A DNA stretch of 64,000 bases, from NCBI RefSeq assembly GCF_024171995.1, contig NZ_JAMTCT010000002.1:248001-312000 (forward strand), given 5' to 3'. Of this stretch, positions 32,539-40,188 are shown in pieces. Within the stretch, counting starts at the first letter, position 1. Every line of letters starts with the position of its first letter. Source of the stretch: Promicromonospora umidemergens. Its GTDB lineage: Bacteria; Actinomycetota; Actinomycetes; Actinomycetales; Cellulomonadaceae. Below the pieces are notes generated by a model. The model made no database searches. It saw nothing but the letters and a program-made list of their open reading frames with translations, and was not told where the DNA came from. Both the position numbers and the translations under genes were made by a program.

Positions 32539-33891
32539 ATGACCACGAGGTATGACCTGATAGTGATAGGTGCCGGCATGGCCGGGATCGCCGCGGCGCA
32601 CAAGTGTGCGTCTCAAGGCTGGACAGTCGCGATCGTCGACGAACTGCCCTACGGAGGCACCTGCGCCCTGCGCGGCTGCGACCCGAAGAAGATCCTGCGG
32701 CGTGGTGCCGAGATCGTCGATGCCGCGCGTCTGATGCGCGGCAAGGGCATCAACGCTGCTGGCCTGTCGATCAACTGGGCCGACCTGGTGGCCCACAAGC
32801 ACGGCTTCACCGACCCGGCCCCACGAAAAGCCGAGGACGGCTTAGCGCACAACGGTGTGACCACGCTGCACGGCCCGACCACGTTCACCGGCCAGAACCG
32901 GGTCGAGGTCGACGGTCGACCCTACGAAGCGGCGCGATTCCTCATCGCCACCGGAGCGCGTCCCCGGCCGCTCGACCTGCCCGGCCACGAGCACATGCTC
33001 GACAGCTCCCAGTTCATGGACCTCAAGGAGCTCCCGAAGCGGATCTTGTTCGTCGGTGGCGGGTTCATCTCTTTCGAGTTCGCCCACATCGCGGCGCGCG
33101 CCGGTGCCAGGCCGGTGATCATCGACCGTGGCCCGCGGCCGTTGAAGGGCTTCGACCCGGACCTGGTGGAGCTCCTGGTCAACCGGGGCGCCGCCGCTGG
33201 TGTCGAGGTGCGGCGCGCCACTACGGTCACCCGTATCGATAAGACCGCCACGGGCCACCGGGTCACCCTCGAGCGGGCTGGGACGACGGAGTCGGCCGAG
33301 TACGACCTGGTGGTGCACGGCGCCGGACGGATCCCCGACCTGTCCCGGCTCGCCCTGGACACCGCCGGCGTCGCTTGGGGTGCCCGCGGCGTCACCGTGG
33401 CCGGCCACCTGCAAAGCATCACCAACCCGGCCGTCTATGCCGCCGGCGACTCGGCGGACACAGCGGGCATGCCGCTGACCCCGGTCGCCGTGATCGAGAG
33501 CAAAGTCGCCGCCTCGAACATGCTGAAGAACGCGACGACCGTGCCCGACTACACCGGGATCCCGACCGCGGTGTTCACGATTCCCGAGCTGGTCCGGGTC
33601 GGCATGCTCGAACACGAGGCCCGGGATCAGGGCCTGGACATCGAGGTCCGCTACCGAGACACCAGCGGCTGGTACTCCAACTACCGGACCGGGGAGAGCA
33701 CCGCGGCGAGCAAGGTCCTCGTCGACCGCGCCACCGACCAGATCGTGGGCGCGCACCTGCTCGGACCGGAGTACGGCGAGCTGGTCAACACCCTGGGGCT
33801 GGCGATGAAGCTCGGGCTGACCACCCGCCAGCTCAAGTCGACCACGGCTGCCTACCCCACGGTCGGGTCCGACCTCGGCTCCATGCTCTGA
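32539..33891 (+). CDS. FAD-dependent disulfide reductase of the mer cluster (MerA-like, lacking C-terminal Cys pair)
   Basis: Pyridine nucleotide-disulfide oxidoreductase of 450 residues. FAD loop IVIGAGMAGIAAAHK, redox disulfide GGTCALRGCDPKK (Cys42, Cys47), NAD(P) loop ILFVGGGFISFEFAHIAA, YAAGDSADTAG, and the dimerisation domain to AYPTVGSDLGSML. Canonical mercuric reductases end with a vicinal Cys pair needed to accept Hg(II). This protein has none and no N-terminal metal-binding domain. It may still reduce Hg(II), or may be a low-molecular-weight thiol/disulfide reductase recruited to the operon. GGAGAAG precedes the ATG. Confidence 0.85.
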   Translation: MTTRYDLIVIGAGMAGIAAAHKCASQGWTVAIVDELPYGGTCALRGCDPKKILRRGAEIVDAARLMRGKGINAAGLSINWADLVAHKHGFTDPAPRKAEDGLAHNGVTTLHGPTTFTGQNRVEVDGRPYEAARFLIATGARPRPLDLPGHEHMLDSSQFMDLKELPKRILFVGGGFISFEFAHIAARAGARPVIIDRGPRPLKGFDPDLVELLVNRGAAAGVEVRRATTVTRIDKTATGHRVTLERAGTTESAEYDLVVHGAGRIPDLSRLALDTAGVAWGARGVTVAGHLQSITNPAVYAAGDSADTAGMPLTPVAVIESKVAASNMLKNATTVPDYTGIPTAVFTIPELVRVGMLEHEARDQGLDIEVRYRDTSGWYSNYRTGESTAASKVLVDRATDQIVGAHLLGPEYGELVNTLGLAMKLGLTTRQLKSTTAAYPTVGSDLGSML

Positions 33892-33952
33892 CAACACTTC
33901 GACGCGGGCTGCGCGGGTGGGCGAGAACAGATAGGACACAGGGAGGACAACG

Positions 33953-34399
33953 ATGACGAGCAGCGTGCTCCGGGACCACATGACCGTCGGTGAACTCTCT
34001 GGCCGCACGGGCGTGTCGGTCAAGAACCTGCGGCAGTACACCGACTGGGGGCTGATCTACTCCGTCGGGCGCTCCGCGACCGGTTACCGCCTCTTCGACG
34101 ACGAGGCCCTGTGGTGCGTCGAGCTGATCGGCCTGCTGCGCGGCCTCGGCCTGACCATCGCCGAGATCCGCGACCTCACCCACACCCTGACCCACCCGCC
34201 GCATCAGGGCCAGGGTGCGGGAACGCTGCTGGCGCAGCGACTGCGCCAGTCTCGGGCACGTATCGAGGACCGGATCAGTGAGCTGCAGCAGACGCTGGCC
34301 CGGATCGACGCCTACGAGAGCGATCACCTGGCCGAGCTGACCGGCCAGAGCGAGGCCTGCTGGGCGCGTGGTCCTCGGCCCTGCCAGGACTGTGCGTGA
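33953..34399 (+). CDS. Second MerR family regulator
   Basis: 148 residues with HTH MTVGELSGRTGVSVKNLRQYTDWGLIYSVGRSATGYRLFDDEALWCVELIGLLRGLGLTIAEIRDL, a dimer helix, and a C-terminal cysteine cluster EACWARGPRPCQDCA. The metal-site geometry differs from the first MerR protein, so it may sense a different form (for example organomercury). It ends 5 nt before a MerR-type promoter that drives merB, suggesting it controls that gene. Confidence 0.85.
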   Translation: MTSSVLRDHMTVGELSGRTGVSVKNLRQYTDWGLIYSVGRSATGYRLFDDEALWCVELIGLLRGLGLTIAEIRDLTHTLTHPPHQGQGAGTLLAQRLRQSRARIEDRISELQQTLARIDAYESDHLAELTGQSEACWARGPRPCQDCA

Positions 34400-34404
34400 C
34401 GTGC

Positions 34405-34436
34405 TTGACCGTCACCCCGGGGGCAGACCGTAGCGT
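34405..34436 (+). promoter_or_regulatory. Second MerR-type promoter, upstream of merB
   Basis: TTGACC (34405-34410) and TAGCGT (34431-34436) are separated by 20 nt, the same geometry as the first mer promoter. The spacer has a CCCCGGGG centre with an imperfect dyad. It gives merB an independent start in addition to read-through. Confidence 0.65.
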
Positions 34437-34488
34437 CGCGGCCACAGGAACAGCACGACAGCTGACCCAGTCCAGAAGGGTGATCGAG

Positions 34489-35178
34489 ATGAGCGACGAG
34501 CAGATCCAGGCAGGCGTGCAGAAGCTGACCGGAGTCGTGAATGCGAATCTGGGGATGACGGACATGTTCTGCCGCCTGTGGCGGCTGCTGGCAGAGACCG
34601 GCCAGCCGGTGTCCATGGCGGAGCTGGCCGGCGCCGGCGGGTGGCCGGTCGAGAAGGTGCAGGCCGAGCTCGAACGCCAGCCAGGGACCGACTGGGCCGA
34701 GGATGGCCGTGTCGCCGGGTTCGGGCTGACGCTGCGGCCCACACCTCACGCGTTTACGTTCGAGGACCGGACGGTATACGGGTTCTGCGCCACCGACGTC
34801 GTCAACTTCCCCCTCATCCTCGGACGCGCCGGCGTCGTCGAATCCACGTGCCCGGCCACCGGGCAGCGCATCCACGTCGAGCTCAGCCCCGACGGCGTGC
34901 TCAAGGTGGATCCGCCCCAGGCGGTCGTATCGAAGGTGCACCTGACCCGCGCCGTGGCGAACATCCGGGACCTGTGCGATCTGGGCCACTTCTTCAGCTC
35001 ACCGCAGGCGGCCGAAGGCTGGCTGACCGCGCACCCCGACGACCAGATCGTCCCCGTCATCGAGGAGTTCGAGGTCGGCCGACGTGCGATGGACGAGCTG
35101 GGCTGGATCGCACCCGCGACGAACACACGAACCAGTGCCAGCGCAGCGACAGCGGCCAACCCATCGGCCTGCTGCTAA
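34489..35178 (+). CDS. merB: Alkylmercury (organomercurial) lyase
   Basis: Cleaves carbon-mercury bonds, releasing Hg(II). 229 residues from ATG 34489. The catalytic set is intact and offset by four from the plasmid enzyme: Cys100 and Asp103 in YGFCATDVVNFP, Cys121 in ESTCPATG, Cys163 in RDLCDLGHFFSS. An N-terminal winged-helix-like region (GMTDMFCRLWRLLAETGQPVSMAELA) precedes the core. The protein ends with two adjacent cysteines (ANPSACC), unusual for MerB. Those resemble the MerA C-terminal pair that the neighbouring reductase lacks. Confidence 0.93.
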   Translation: MSDEQIQAGVQKLTGVVNANLGMTDMFCRLWRLLAETGQPVSMAELAGAGGWPVEKVQAELERQPGTDWAEDGRVAGFGLTLRPTPHAFTFEDRTVYGFCATDVVNFPLILGRAGVVESTCPATGQRIHVELSPDGVLKVDPPQAVVSKVHLTRAVANIRDLCDLGHFFSSPQAAEGWLTAHPDDQIVPVIEEFEVGRRAMDELGWIAPATNTRTSASAATAANPSACC

Positions 35179-35307
35179 ACACTGCTCATGAGCTGAGCCG
35201 ATACCGACCCGGGACCGCGAGTAGCGCACCGCTACGATCCGGCCCCCACCACAGTTCAGCGAGCTACTCCGGGGACCCGTCCGCAGATGGTGGCCACGGG
35301 ATGCTGA

Positions 35308-35772
35308 TCACTGCGGGCTCATTCCTTTCGGGCGTTCCTTCTGTCCGTCCTGGAGCAGGCGAACGACCTCGGCGACCCGCACCGGGCGCTGGTCGGGTCG
35401 GCGCTTGGTCGCCTCGATCCAGCGCAGATAAGCCTTGCGGTAGAACTGGGCCAGCGAGTCGAAGTAGGCACCGGCGTCGGGGACAGCGTCCAAGGCGGCG
35501 GCGAAGTCCGCGGACAGGTCGGTGCGCTGGGGCCCCTCGGGGACAAGGAGCACCTGCGCGTTGTCGCCGGTGGTGAGCCGCGCGTCCCGGCACCACGCCG
35601 GCCCCAGGACGAGCACGGTCCCGTCCGTAGTCTGGTCGAGCACGCCCCGCAGCCCGTGACCGTTCAACGTTCCGGTGACGTGATGGCGTGGCTTGGCGCC
35701 CCAGGCCGTGTCGGGTTCGAACGGAACAGGCACGTGGGTGCGCCCGCTTGCATCGATCTGCACCACGGCCAT
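35308..35772 (-). CDS. DUF1905/YdeI-like protein
   Basis: About 154 residues. The N-terminal half is a small DUF1905-type beta-barrel (VVQIDASGRTHVPVPFEPDTAWG, RGVLDQTTDGTVLVLGPAWCRDARL). The C-terminal half is the YdeI/OmpD-associated helical motif (SADFAAALDAVPDAGAYFDSLAQFYRKAYLRWIEATKRRPDQRPVRVAEVVRLL). Start uncertain: ATG 35772 is chosen as it begins at the domain, GTG 35799 is possible. Cargo of the mercury island, transcribed toward merB. Biochemical function not established for the family. Confidence 0.75.
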   Translation of the reverse strand: MAVVQIDASGRTHVPVPFEPDTAWGAKPRHHVTGTLNGHGLRGVLDQTTDGTVLVLGPAWCRDARLTTGDNAQVLLVPEGPQRTDLSADFAAALDAVPDAGAYFDSLAQFYRKAYLRWIEATKRRPDQRPVRVAEVVRLLQDGQKERPKGMSPQ

Positions 35773-35861
35773 GAACCGCTTGGCTCGCTCAGGCGCCACC
35801 AGACCACGGTATCGGGGCCACGGTGCAGTGGCCGTCTCAGCTGACGTTCGGCCAGTGTGCT

Positions 35862-37604
35862 TCAGGGGCGGCTGCGGGGTTTCGCGGGTGCCGGGCCGGG
35901 TCCGACGGTGTGGGTGTAGCGCTGGGCGGCTTCGATGCTGAGGCCGAACAGGTCGCACAGGGCTCGTAGGTCGCCGCCGTTGGCGTGGGCCTCGGCCAGG
36001 ATGCGGTCCTCGCGCAGGGCTTGTGGGCGCAGGGTGGTCTTCTTCCAGGGAAAGACGTGGCTGGGCGGCGTCAGCCGACCAGCGGTGAACTGGGTGAGGA
36101 ACAGGTGCGGGTTGATCGTGTGCGGCCAGCGGCCCGCTCGGTAGTCGAGCCAGGCGGTCAGGCGCACCCGGACTGGGCCGGCCAGCGGGATGCTGCGGCC
36201 TGGCAGGGTCAGTCGGCCGTCGATGATGTCCGTCAGCTGCAGGTGGCGGACCTGGTGGCCGGTCAGGGCGTGGAACGCGACCAGGGCCACACCCAGCGCT
36301 GTCGCGGGGTCCGGGAAAGCCAGAGCGTCGCGGATCGCGGCGGTGTCCAAAGGCAGGGGCATGTTGCTTGGCCCCGGCCCGGTCGTCAGCCCGCGAGTCG
36401 GGTCAATGAAGATCATCCGGCGAGCCTTCAGCGTCTTGAACAGCGATCGCATCCGCGTCACGGCCGGCACCCTCTTCGCCGTGGCGGACGGGATCGCGGC
36501 GATGATGTCGTCGCTGGTGATCTCGGCCAGGGTGGTGACGCCGGCCTGGGCCCATGCGGTGACGATCGGGACGATCGCCAGGATCTTGACGCGTGCGGTG
36601 GCCGGGTCTCGTCCGCGCTGTCGCGGGGCCTGTTTCGACCCGTCCAGCATGACCCGCAGCCAGGTCTCCAGCTCGGTGCGCATGGGTTCGGGCAGCAGCC
36701 TGGTCCGGGAGGCGAAGTAGACCTCGACGCGTAGTGGGCGGTCATCGATGAGCAAGCCGGCGGCGGCCAGCACGTCCAGGGTCGACGCGATGTTGCCGTC
36801 GTAGGCGGGCAGCACCAGCACATCGGTCGCCCGGATCTTCTCATCCGGGGCGCCGCGCAGGGTCTGCAGCAGCCGCAGGGAACGGACCACGTCGTTGCGC
36901 CGCGGCGCGCTCCAGCCGAACTTCTCGGCATGCTCGAGCACGACCTGGTGGCAGTACCTGGTCAGCTCGCCGTCCTCCCAGGCCGCCCGCGCCCGCACGA
37001 CCTCGGGATCTGGGGCCATGTCGAACAGGGCGAGCTGCACGCCCACAGCCGGAGTGAACGTACCGGTCGGTGGGCTGGGACGTCGACGAGGCCGGTGTGG
37101 GCGCAGCCGTGGGGTTCTGCGCCGGTGGAAGTGCATGTTCGCGAAGAACATCTGCTGGCCGTGCTTGTTCGCTCCAACCAGGTCCAGGGCGCGGCCGGGT
37201 TCCTGGAGCATGCGGGCCTGCTCGAGGCACAACCGGCACGCCCCGGATTCGCCGAGCCGGGCGGTGCGCCCGCAGTAGTCGCACTGGCCCTCGGGGAAGT
37301 GCTGACGCCACCAGCGGCAAGTCCAGCACAGCCAGTTGTGGTGGCGGTAGACGCCCCAGGCTAGGCAGTCCTTGCAGGAGGAGAGGAACAGCGGTGCGCC
37401 GGGGTGGCAGCGGTCGCACAGGCCCTGGCTGAAGTAGCGGTCCGAGCCGCAGGCACGGCACGGCGGTGGCGTGGCGGGGCCGCCCGGCAGGCAGTCGTAG
37501 CAGTAGTCGACCCGCGGCTTGCTCCAAGCGACGCGGTTGGTTGCGCACTCGATGCATTTCGGCGGTGGTCGTAGCGCGGCCGACGGCCCGGCAGCCGGGC
37601 TCAC
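35862..37604 (-). CDS. Zinc-ribbon protein with a degenerate tyrosine-recombinase domain
   Basis: 580 residues. The N-terminal ~140 contain eight CxxC pairs (CIEC, CYDC, CRAC, CDRC, CKDC, CWTC, CDYC, CRLC), implying four zinc ribbons. The middle is helical, like a recombinase core-binding domain. The C-terminal part keeps Arg453 (TGHQVRHLQL) and Tyr563 (AAQRYTHT), but His of the HxxR motif is Gln528 (RPQALR) and LGH is replaced by FGL. So it probably binds DNA rather than cuts alone. Its GTG overlaps the stop of the HTH gene, tying it to the recombinase operon. Confidence 0.75.
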   Translation of the reverse strand: MSPAAGPSAALRPPPKCIECATNRVAWSKPRVDYCYDCLPGGPATPPPCRACGSDRYFSQGLCDRCHPGAPLFLSSCKDCLAWGVYRHHNWLCWTCRWWRQHFPEGQCDYCGRTARLGESGACRLCLEQARMLQEPGRALDLVGANKHGQQMFFANMHFHRRRTPRLRPHRPRRRPSPPTGTFTPAVGVQLALFDMAPDPEVVRARAAWEDGELTRYCHQVVLEHAEKFGWSAPRRNDVVRSLRLLQTLRGAPDEKIRATDVLVLPAYDGNIASTLDVLAAAGLLIDDRPLRVEVYFASRTRLLPEPMRTELETWLRVMLDGSKQAPRQRGRDPATARVKILAIVPIVTAWAQAGVTTLAEITSDDIIAAIPSATAKRVPAVTRMRSLFKTLKARRMIFIDPTRGLTTGPGPSNMPLPLDTAAIRDALAFPDPATALGVALVAFHALTGHQVRHLQLTDIIDGRLTLPGRSIPLAGPVRVRLTAWLDYRAGRWPHTINPHLFLTQFTAGRLTPPSHVFPWKKTTLRPQALREDRILAEAHANGGDLRALCDLFGLSIEAAQRYTHTVGPGPAPAKPRSRP

Positions 37605-37924
37605 AACGGCGGGTCAGAACGCGGTCTGCCGAACCGGGGCGTGACTACCGATGCCGATCCACCGGCGGTTCGCTCCGCCTCCTCGGGACGGCGGCGTGCG
37701 GCAGCCTTGTCTGGCTCGGGGATGAGGAGCTCAGCCGGATCGCAGTCCAGGACCAGGCAGACCACGTCGAGGTCGTCCAACCGCACCGTAGTCGGGGTGC
37801 CCGTCCACAGGCCGGACATCTTGCCCGCGCTGATCTCCAGGCCTGCCTCTGCCAGCAGCCGGCGCAGCTCGTTCGACTTCCAGATGCCGCGCTCGGCGGC
37901 CTTCATCCGCAGGTTCCACTTCAT
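37601..37924 (-). CDS. Small XRE/Cro-type helix-turn-helix protein of the recombinase operon
   Basis: 107 residues. WKSNELRRLLAEAGLEISAGKMSGLWTGTPTTVRLDDLDVVCLVLDCDPAELLIPEPDK is a Cro/C1-type HTH with the terminal PxxLL pattern, followed by a Pro/Arg-rich tail. The ATG is 5 nt after the recombinase stop and its TGA overlaps the next start. It may regulate the operon or act as a directionality/architectural factor; neither is shown. Confidence 0.8.
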   Translation of the reverse strand: MKWNLRMKAAERGIWKSNELRRLLAEAGLEISAGKMSGLWTGTPTTVRLDDLDVVCLVLDCDPAELLIPEPDKAAARRRPEEAERTAGGSASVVTPRFGRPRSDPPL

Positions 37925-37928
37925 AGGC

Positions 37929-39008
37929 TCACACCGTCCCTCCGAATCGGGTCTCCAGCCGGCGGTTCGCGCTTGCCCACGCCTGCTCGACGTGGTCGCT
38001 GGAGACATGGATGTACCGCGTCGTGGTCGAGAGCCACTCGTGCCCCAGAACGTCCTGGATCGCCTTGAGGTCCATCCCTGCCCCGTACAGCGACGAAGCG
38101 CAGTAGTGGCGCAGCACGTGGGGCCCCATCCGACCGGCCCACGCCGGTAAGAACAGCACTGTGCTGGTCTTGAGCCCGTGCCGCAGCACGTCGTCGCTCG
38201 CCCGGGCGCACCGCCCGGTCTCCCGGTCGCGCCGTTCTGACGGCAGCATCGGCGCATCCGGATCAGACCAGTCCTCGCGGAACTGGTGACGCACCTCCGC
38301 CAACCACCAGTCGATCAGCTTGTCCGCGCCGTTGATCGCCGGAACCAGCCGCTGCTTGGGACCCCGGCCGCGACTGCCCTTGCCGAACCGAACGTGCAGC
38401 TTTCCCGCCACCCCGAGGTCCGGACGCCAGTCCCGGATGTCCAGGCCGACCGTCTCACCGATGCGCAAGCCAAGCCGTCGCCACAATGAGGCCGCGAGGT
38501 AGTCCCGTGCAGCAGGCAGATACTTCCGTGCCTGCGCCACCGACAGCCGCCACCCGGTGAACAGCTCGTCAACCTCGAGGTCAGAGGGCGGAACCCGCAC
38601 CCGGCTCAGCGCCGAGCCGGACTGCCGGTTGAACTCGTCGATCGGCTGCTCGACGACGAACCCAGTGACCGCGTGCAGATCGCCCTGGTAACGGGCGATC
38701 ACGAAGTCGTAGAACTGCGCGAGCATGCCCGCCTTACCAGCGCGCGTGCTCGCAGCCCGCCCTGCACGACGCAGTCCTGCCAGGTACCGGTCCGCATCGT
38801 CCGTCGTCGCCGACCACAACGGACCGGTCAAGCACCGGCGGAACTCGAACACGACCGCCCGCGACGACGCCACATGCCCATCGGTCAGACCCGCTGCGCA
38901 CATCGCCAGCGCGTACTGATCGACCAGTTCCTGCTCGAAGTCCTCGACATCCTGCTCACCGCGCAAAGCGCGCGGTGAGCCGATGTTGCGCACCACGGCG
39001 AGGCTCAC
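37929..39008 (-). CDS. Tyrosine recombinase/integrase
   Basis: Site-specific recombinase of 359 residues. An N-terminal SAM-like core-binding domain (VDQYALAMCAAGLTDGHVASSRAVVFEF) is followed by the catalytic domain with Arg in LGLRIGETVGLD, Lys in KGSRGRGPKQR, His297/Arg300 in HVLRHYCAS, His323 in LGHEW and nucleophile Tyr332 in TTRYIHV. All catalytic residues are present. First gene of the three-gene module, with CAG-N-AATTC-like repeats upstream of its start. Expected to move the mercury island or related cassettes. Confidence 0.92.
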   Translation of the reverse strand: MSLAVVRNIGSPRALRGEQDVEDFEQELVDQYALAMCAAGLTDGHVASSRAVVFEFRRCLTGPLWSATTDDADRYLAGLRRAGRAASTRAGKAGMLAQFYDFVIARYQGDLHAVTGFVVEQPIDEFNRQSGSALSRVRVPPSDLEVDELFTGWRLSVAQARKYLPAARDYLAASLWRRLGLRIGETVGLDIRDWRPDLGVAGKLHVRFGKGSRGRGPKQRLVPAINGADKLIDWWLAEVRHQFREDWSDPDAPMLPSERRDRETGRCARASDDVLRHGLKTSTVLFLPAWAGRMGPHVLRHYCASSLYGAGMDLKAIQDVLGHEWLSTTTRYIHVSSDHVEQAWASANRRLETRFGGTV

Positions 39009-39178
39009 ACCGCCGCCAGTTCGCTCGGACGAGTCATCTCCGCATCATTGCCGAGATTTGTTCAGGATTCCTGACGACACGCCAGAATTTCCGTCCCATT
39101 GAGATCCGACCGCCCACCTGCGGCGCAGGCACCACGCGGCAGGGCAAGCCAGATCGAACTCGCGGCAGTAGAGACATT
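39009..39178. other. Recombinase 5' region with attachment-like repeats
   Basis: Non-coding. GTTCAGGATTCCTGAC (39060-39075) and CCAGAATTTCCG (39082-39093) resemble the core of the boundary repeat that follows. GAACTCGCGG (39156-39165) is an exact extra copy of the boundary-arm sequence. Clustered copies next to an integrase start are what one expects of arm-type binding sites. No gene seen. Confidence 0.45.
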
Positions 39179-39225
39179 CCCGTGGGTTCAGGAATTCCGA
39201 CTCATGAATCGGCATGAACTCACGG
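39179..39225 (+). repeat. Right boundary repeat of the mercury island (candidate attachment site)
   Basis: CCCGTGGGTTC, 26 nt, then GAACTCACGG. Aligned to 31570-31616 in the same orientation, the first 22 nt match at 18 positions and the last ten at nine, while the 15 nt between differ. This is a direct repeat about 7.6 kb from its partner, just outside the recombinase promoter. Confidence 0.6.
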
Positions 39226-39267
39226 TGTGATCCTTGCCCAGGGCGCGATCATGCGCTGTCTTCTGCC

Positions 39268-40149
39268 CTAGAGCTTCGGGTCCGCCGGTCTGGGCTCTCG
39301 GGTGCGGGTGCCGCCACGTTGGGCGCCCGCGCCAGCGAGGACGACGAGCACGATCCCGCCGATCTGGAGCAGGGAGGGCGTCTGGTGGAGCACAATCAGG
39401 CCGAGGGCTACCCCGAACGCGGGCTCGACGGCCATGAGGGTGCCGAACGCGGTGTGCGTCATCCGCCGCAGGGCGAGCATCTCGAGGCCGAACGCGGCCA
39501 CCGGAGCCAGAAGCGCGAGCCCTGCCGCGATCAGGAGCACCTGCCAGTCCAGGTGCCCGACGGCCTGCGGCACGCCGAGGAGAGCGGCCACGACCGCCGC
39601 GACAGGGATGGTGATCGACAGGCCGCTGATCCCCGAGAATCGGTCCCCGACCCGCTGCGTCAGCACGATGTAGACGCCCCAGCCGGTACCGGCGAGCACC
39701 GCGAACCCGATTCCGGCGAGGTTGACCTCGCCGTTCCAGGGCTCGGTCATCAGCACCACCCCGCCCAGGGCGAGCAGGGGCCAGGCCAGCATCCGCCGGT
39801 TGCGGCTGCGGAGCGCGGCGACGGTCAACGGACCCAGGAACTCGATCGCGACTGCGGTGCCGAGCGGGATGTGATCGATCGCGGCGAGGAACGCGGTCGA
39901 CATCAGCCCGGTCGCCACGCCCAGCGCGAGCAGCACGGGCACGTCACGGCGCCGGACGAGACGGAGCGGGGGCCGGGCGATCAGGAGCAGGACGATCGCG
40001 CCCATGCTCAACCGCAGCCAGGCAGTTCCGGCCGGCCCGACCTGCTCGATGAGCCCGACGGAGAGCGCAGAGCTGAGTTGCACCGCCAGCATCGCCGCGC
40101 CTGCCCACATCCAGGGCGGCATCGCGGTCCTCGCGTGCTGACTGGTCAT
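39268..40149 (-). CDS. EamA/DMT family exporter (RhtA-like)
   Basis: Ten-helix drug/metabolite exporter of 293 residues in two EamA repeats (about 15-140 and 150-280): AVQLSSALSVGLIEQVGPAGTAWLRLSMGAIVLLL, then AFLAAIDHIPLGTAVAIEFLGPLTVA, and in the second half GWGVYIVLTQRVGDRFSG and AFGTLMAVEPAFGVALGLIVLHQ. The IPLGTAVAIEFLGPL motif is typical of threonine/homoserine exporter RhtA relatives. Beside an XRE-cupin regulator, a common pairing for such exporters. Likely substrate: amino acid or metabolite. Confidence 0.9.
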   Translation of the reverse strand: MTSQHARTAMPPWMWAGAAMLAVQLSSALSVGLIEQVGPAGTAWLRLSMGAIVLLLIARPPLRLVRRRDVPVLLALGVATGLMSTAFLAAIDHIPLGTAVAIEFLGPLTVAALRSRNRRMLAWPLLALGGVVLMTEPWNGEVNLAGIGFAVLAGTGWGVYIVLTQRVGDRFSGISGLSITIPVAAVVAALLGVPQAVGHLDWQVLLIAAGLALLAPVAAFGLEMLALRRMTHTAFGTLMAVEPAFGVALGLIVLHQTPSLLQIGGIVLVVLAGAGAQRGGTRTREPRPADPKL

Positions 40150-40188
40150 GACGTCGCGATCAGGACGACACTCAGCGGCGAGGCCTGG

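Noticed and set aside
32539-33891. Canonical mercuric reductase merA
   Set aside because: The operon fits, but the protein lacks the C-terminal vicinal cysteines and the N-terminal metal-binding domain, so it is named only as a MerA-like disulfide reductase.
35862-39008. RIT element (three tandem tyrosine recombinases)
   Set aside because: Only one gene encodes a complete tyrosine recombinase. The second is a small HTH protein and the third is degenerate with zinc ribbons.
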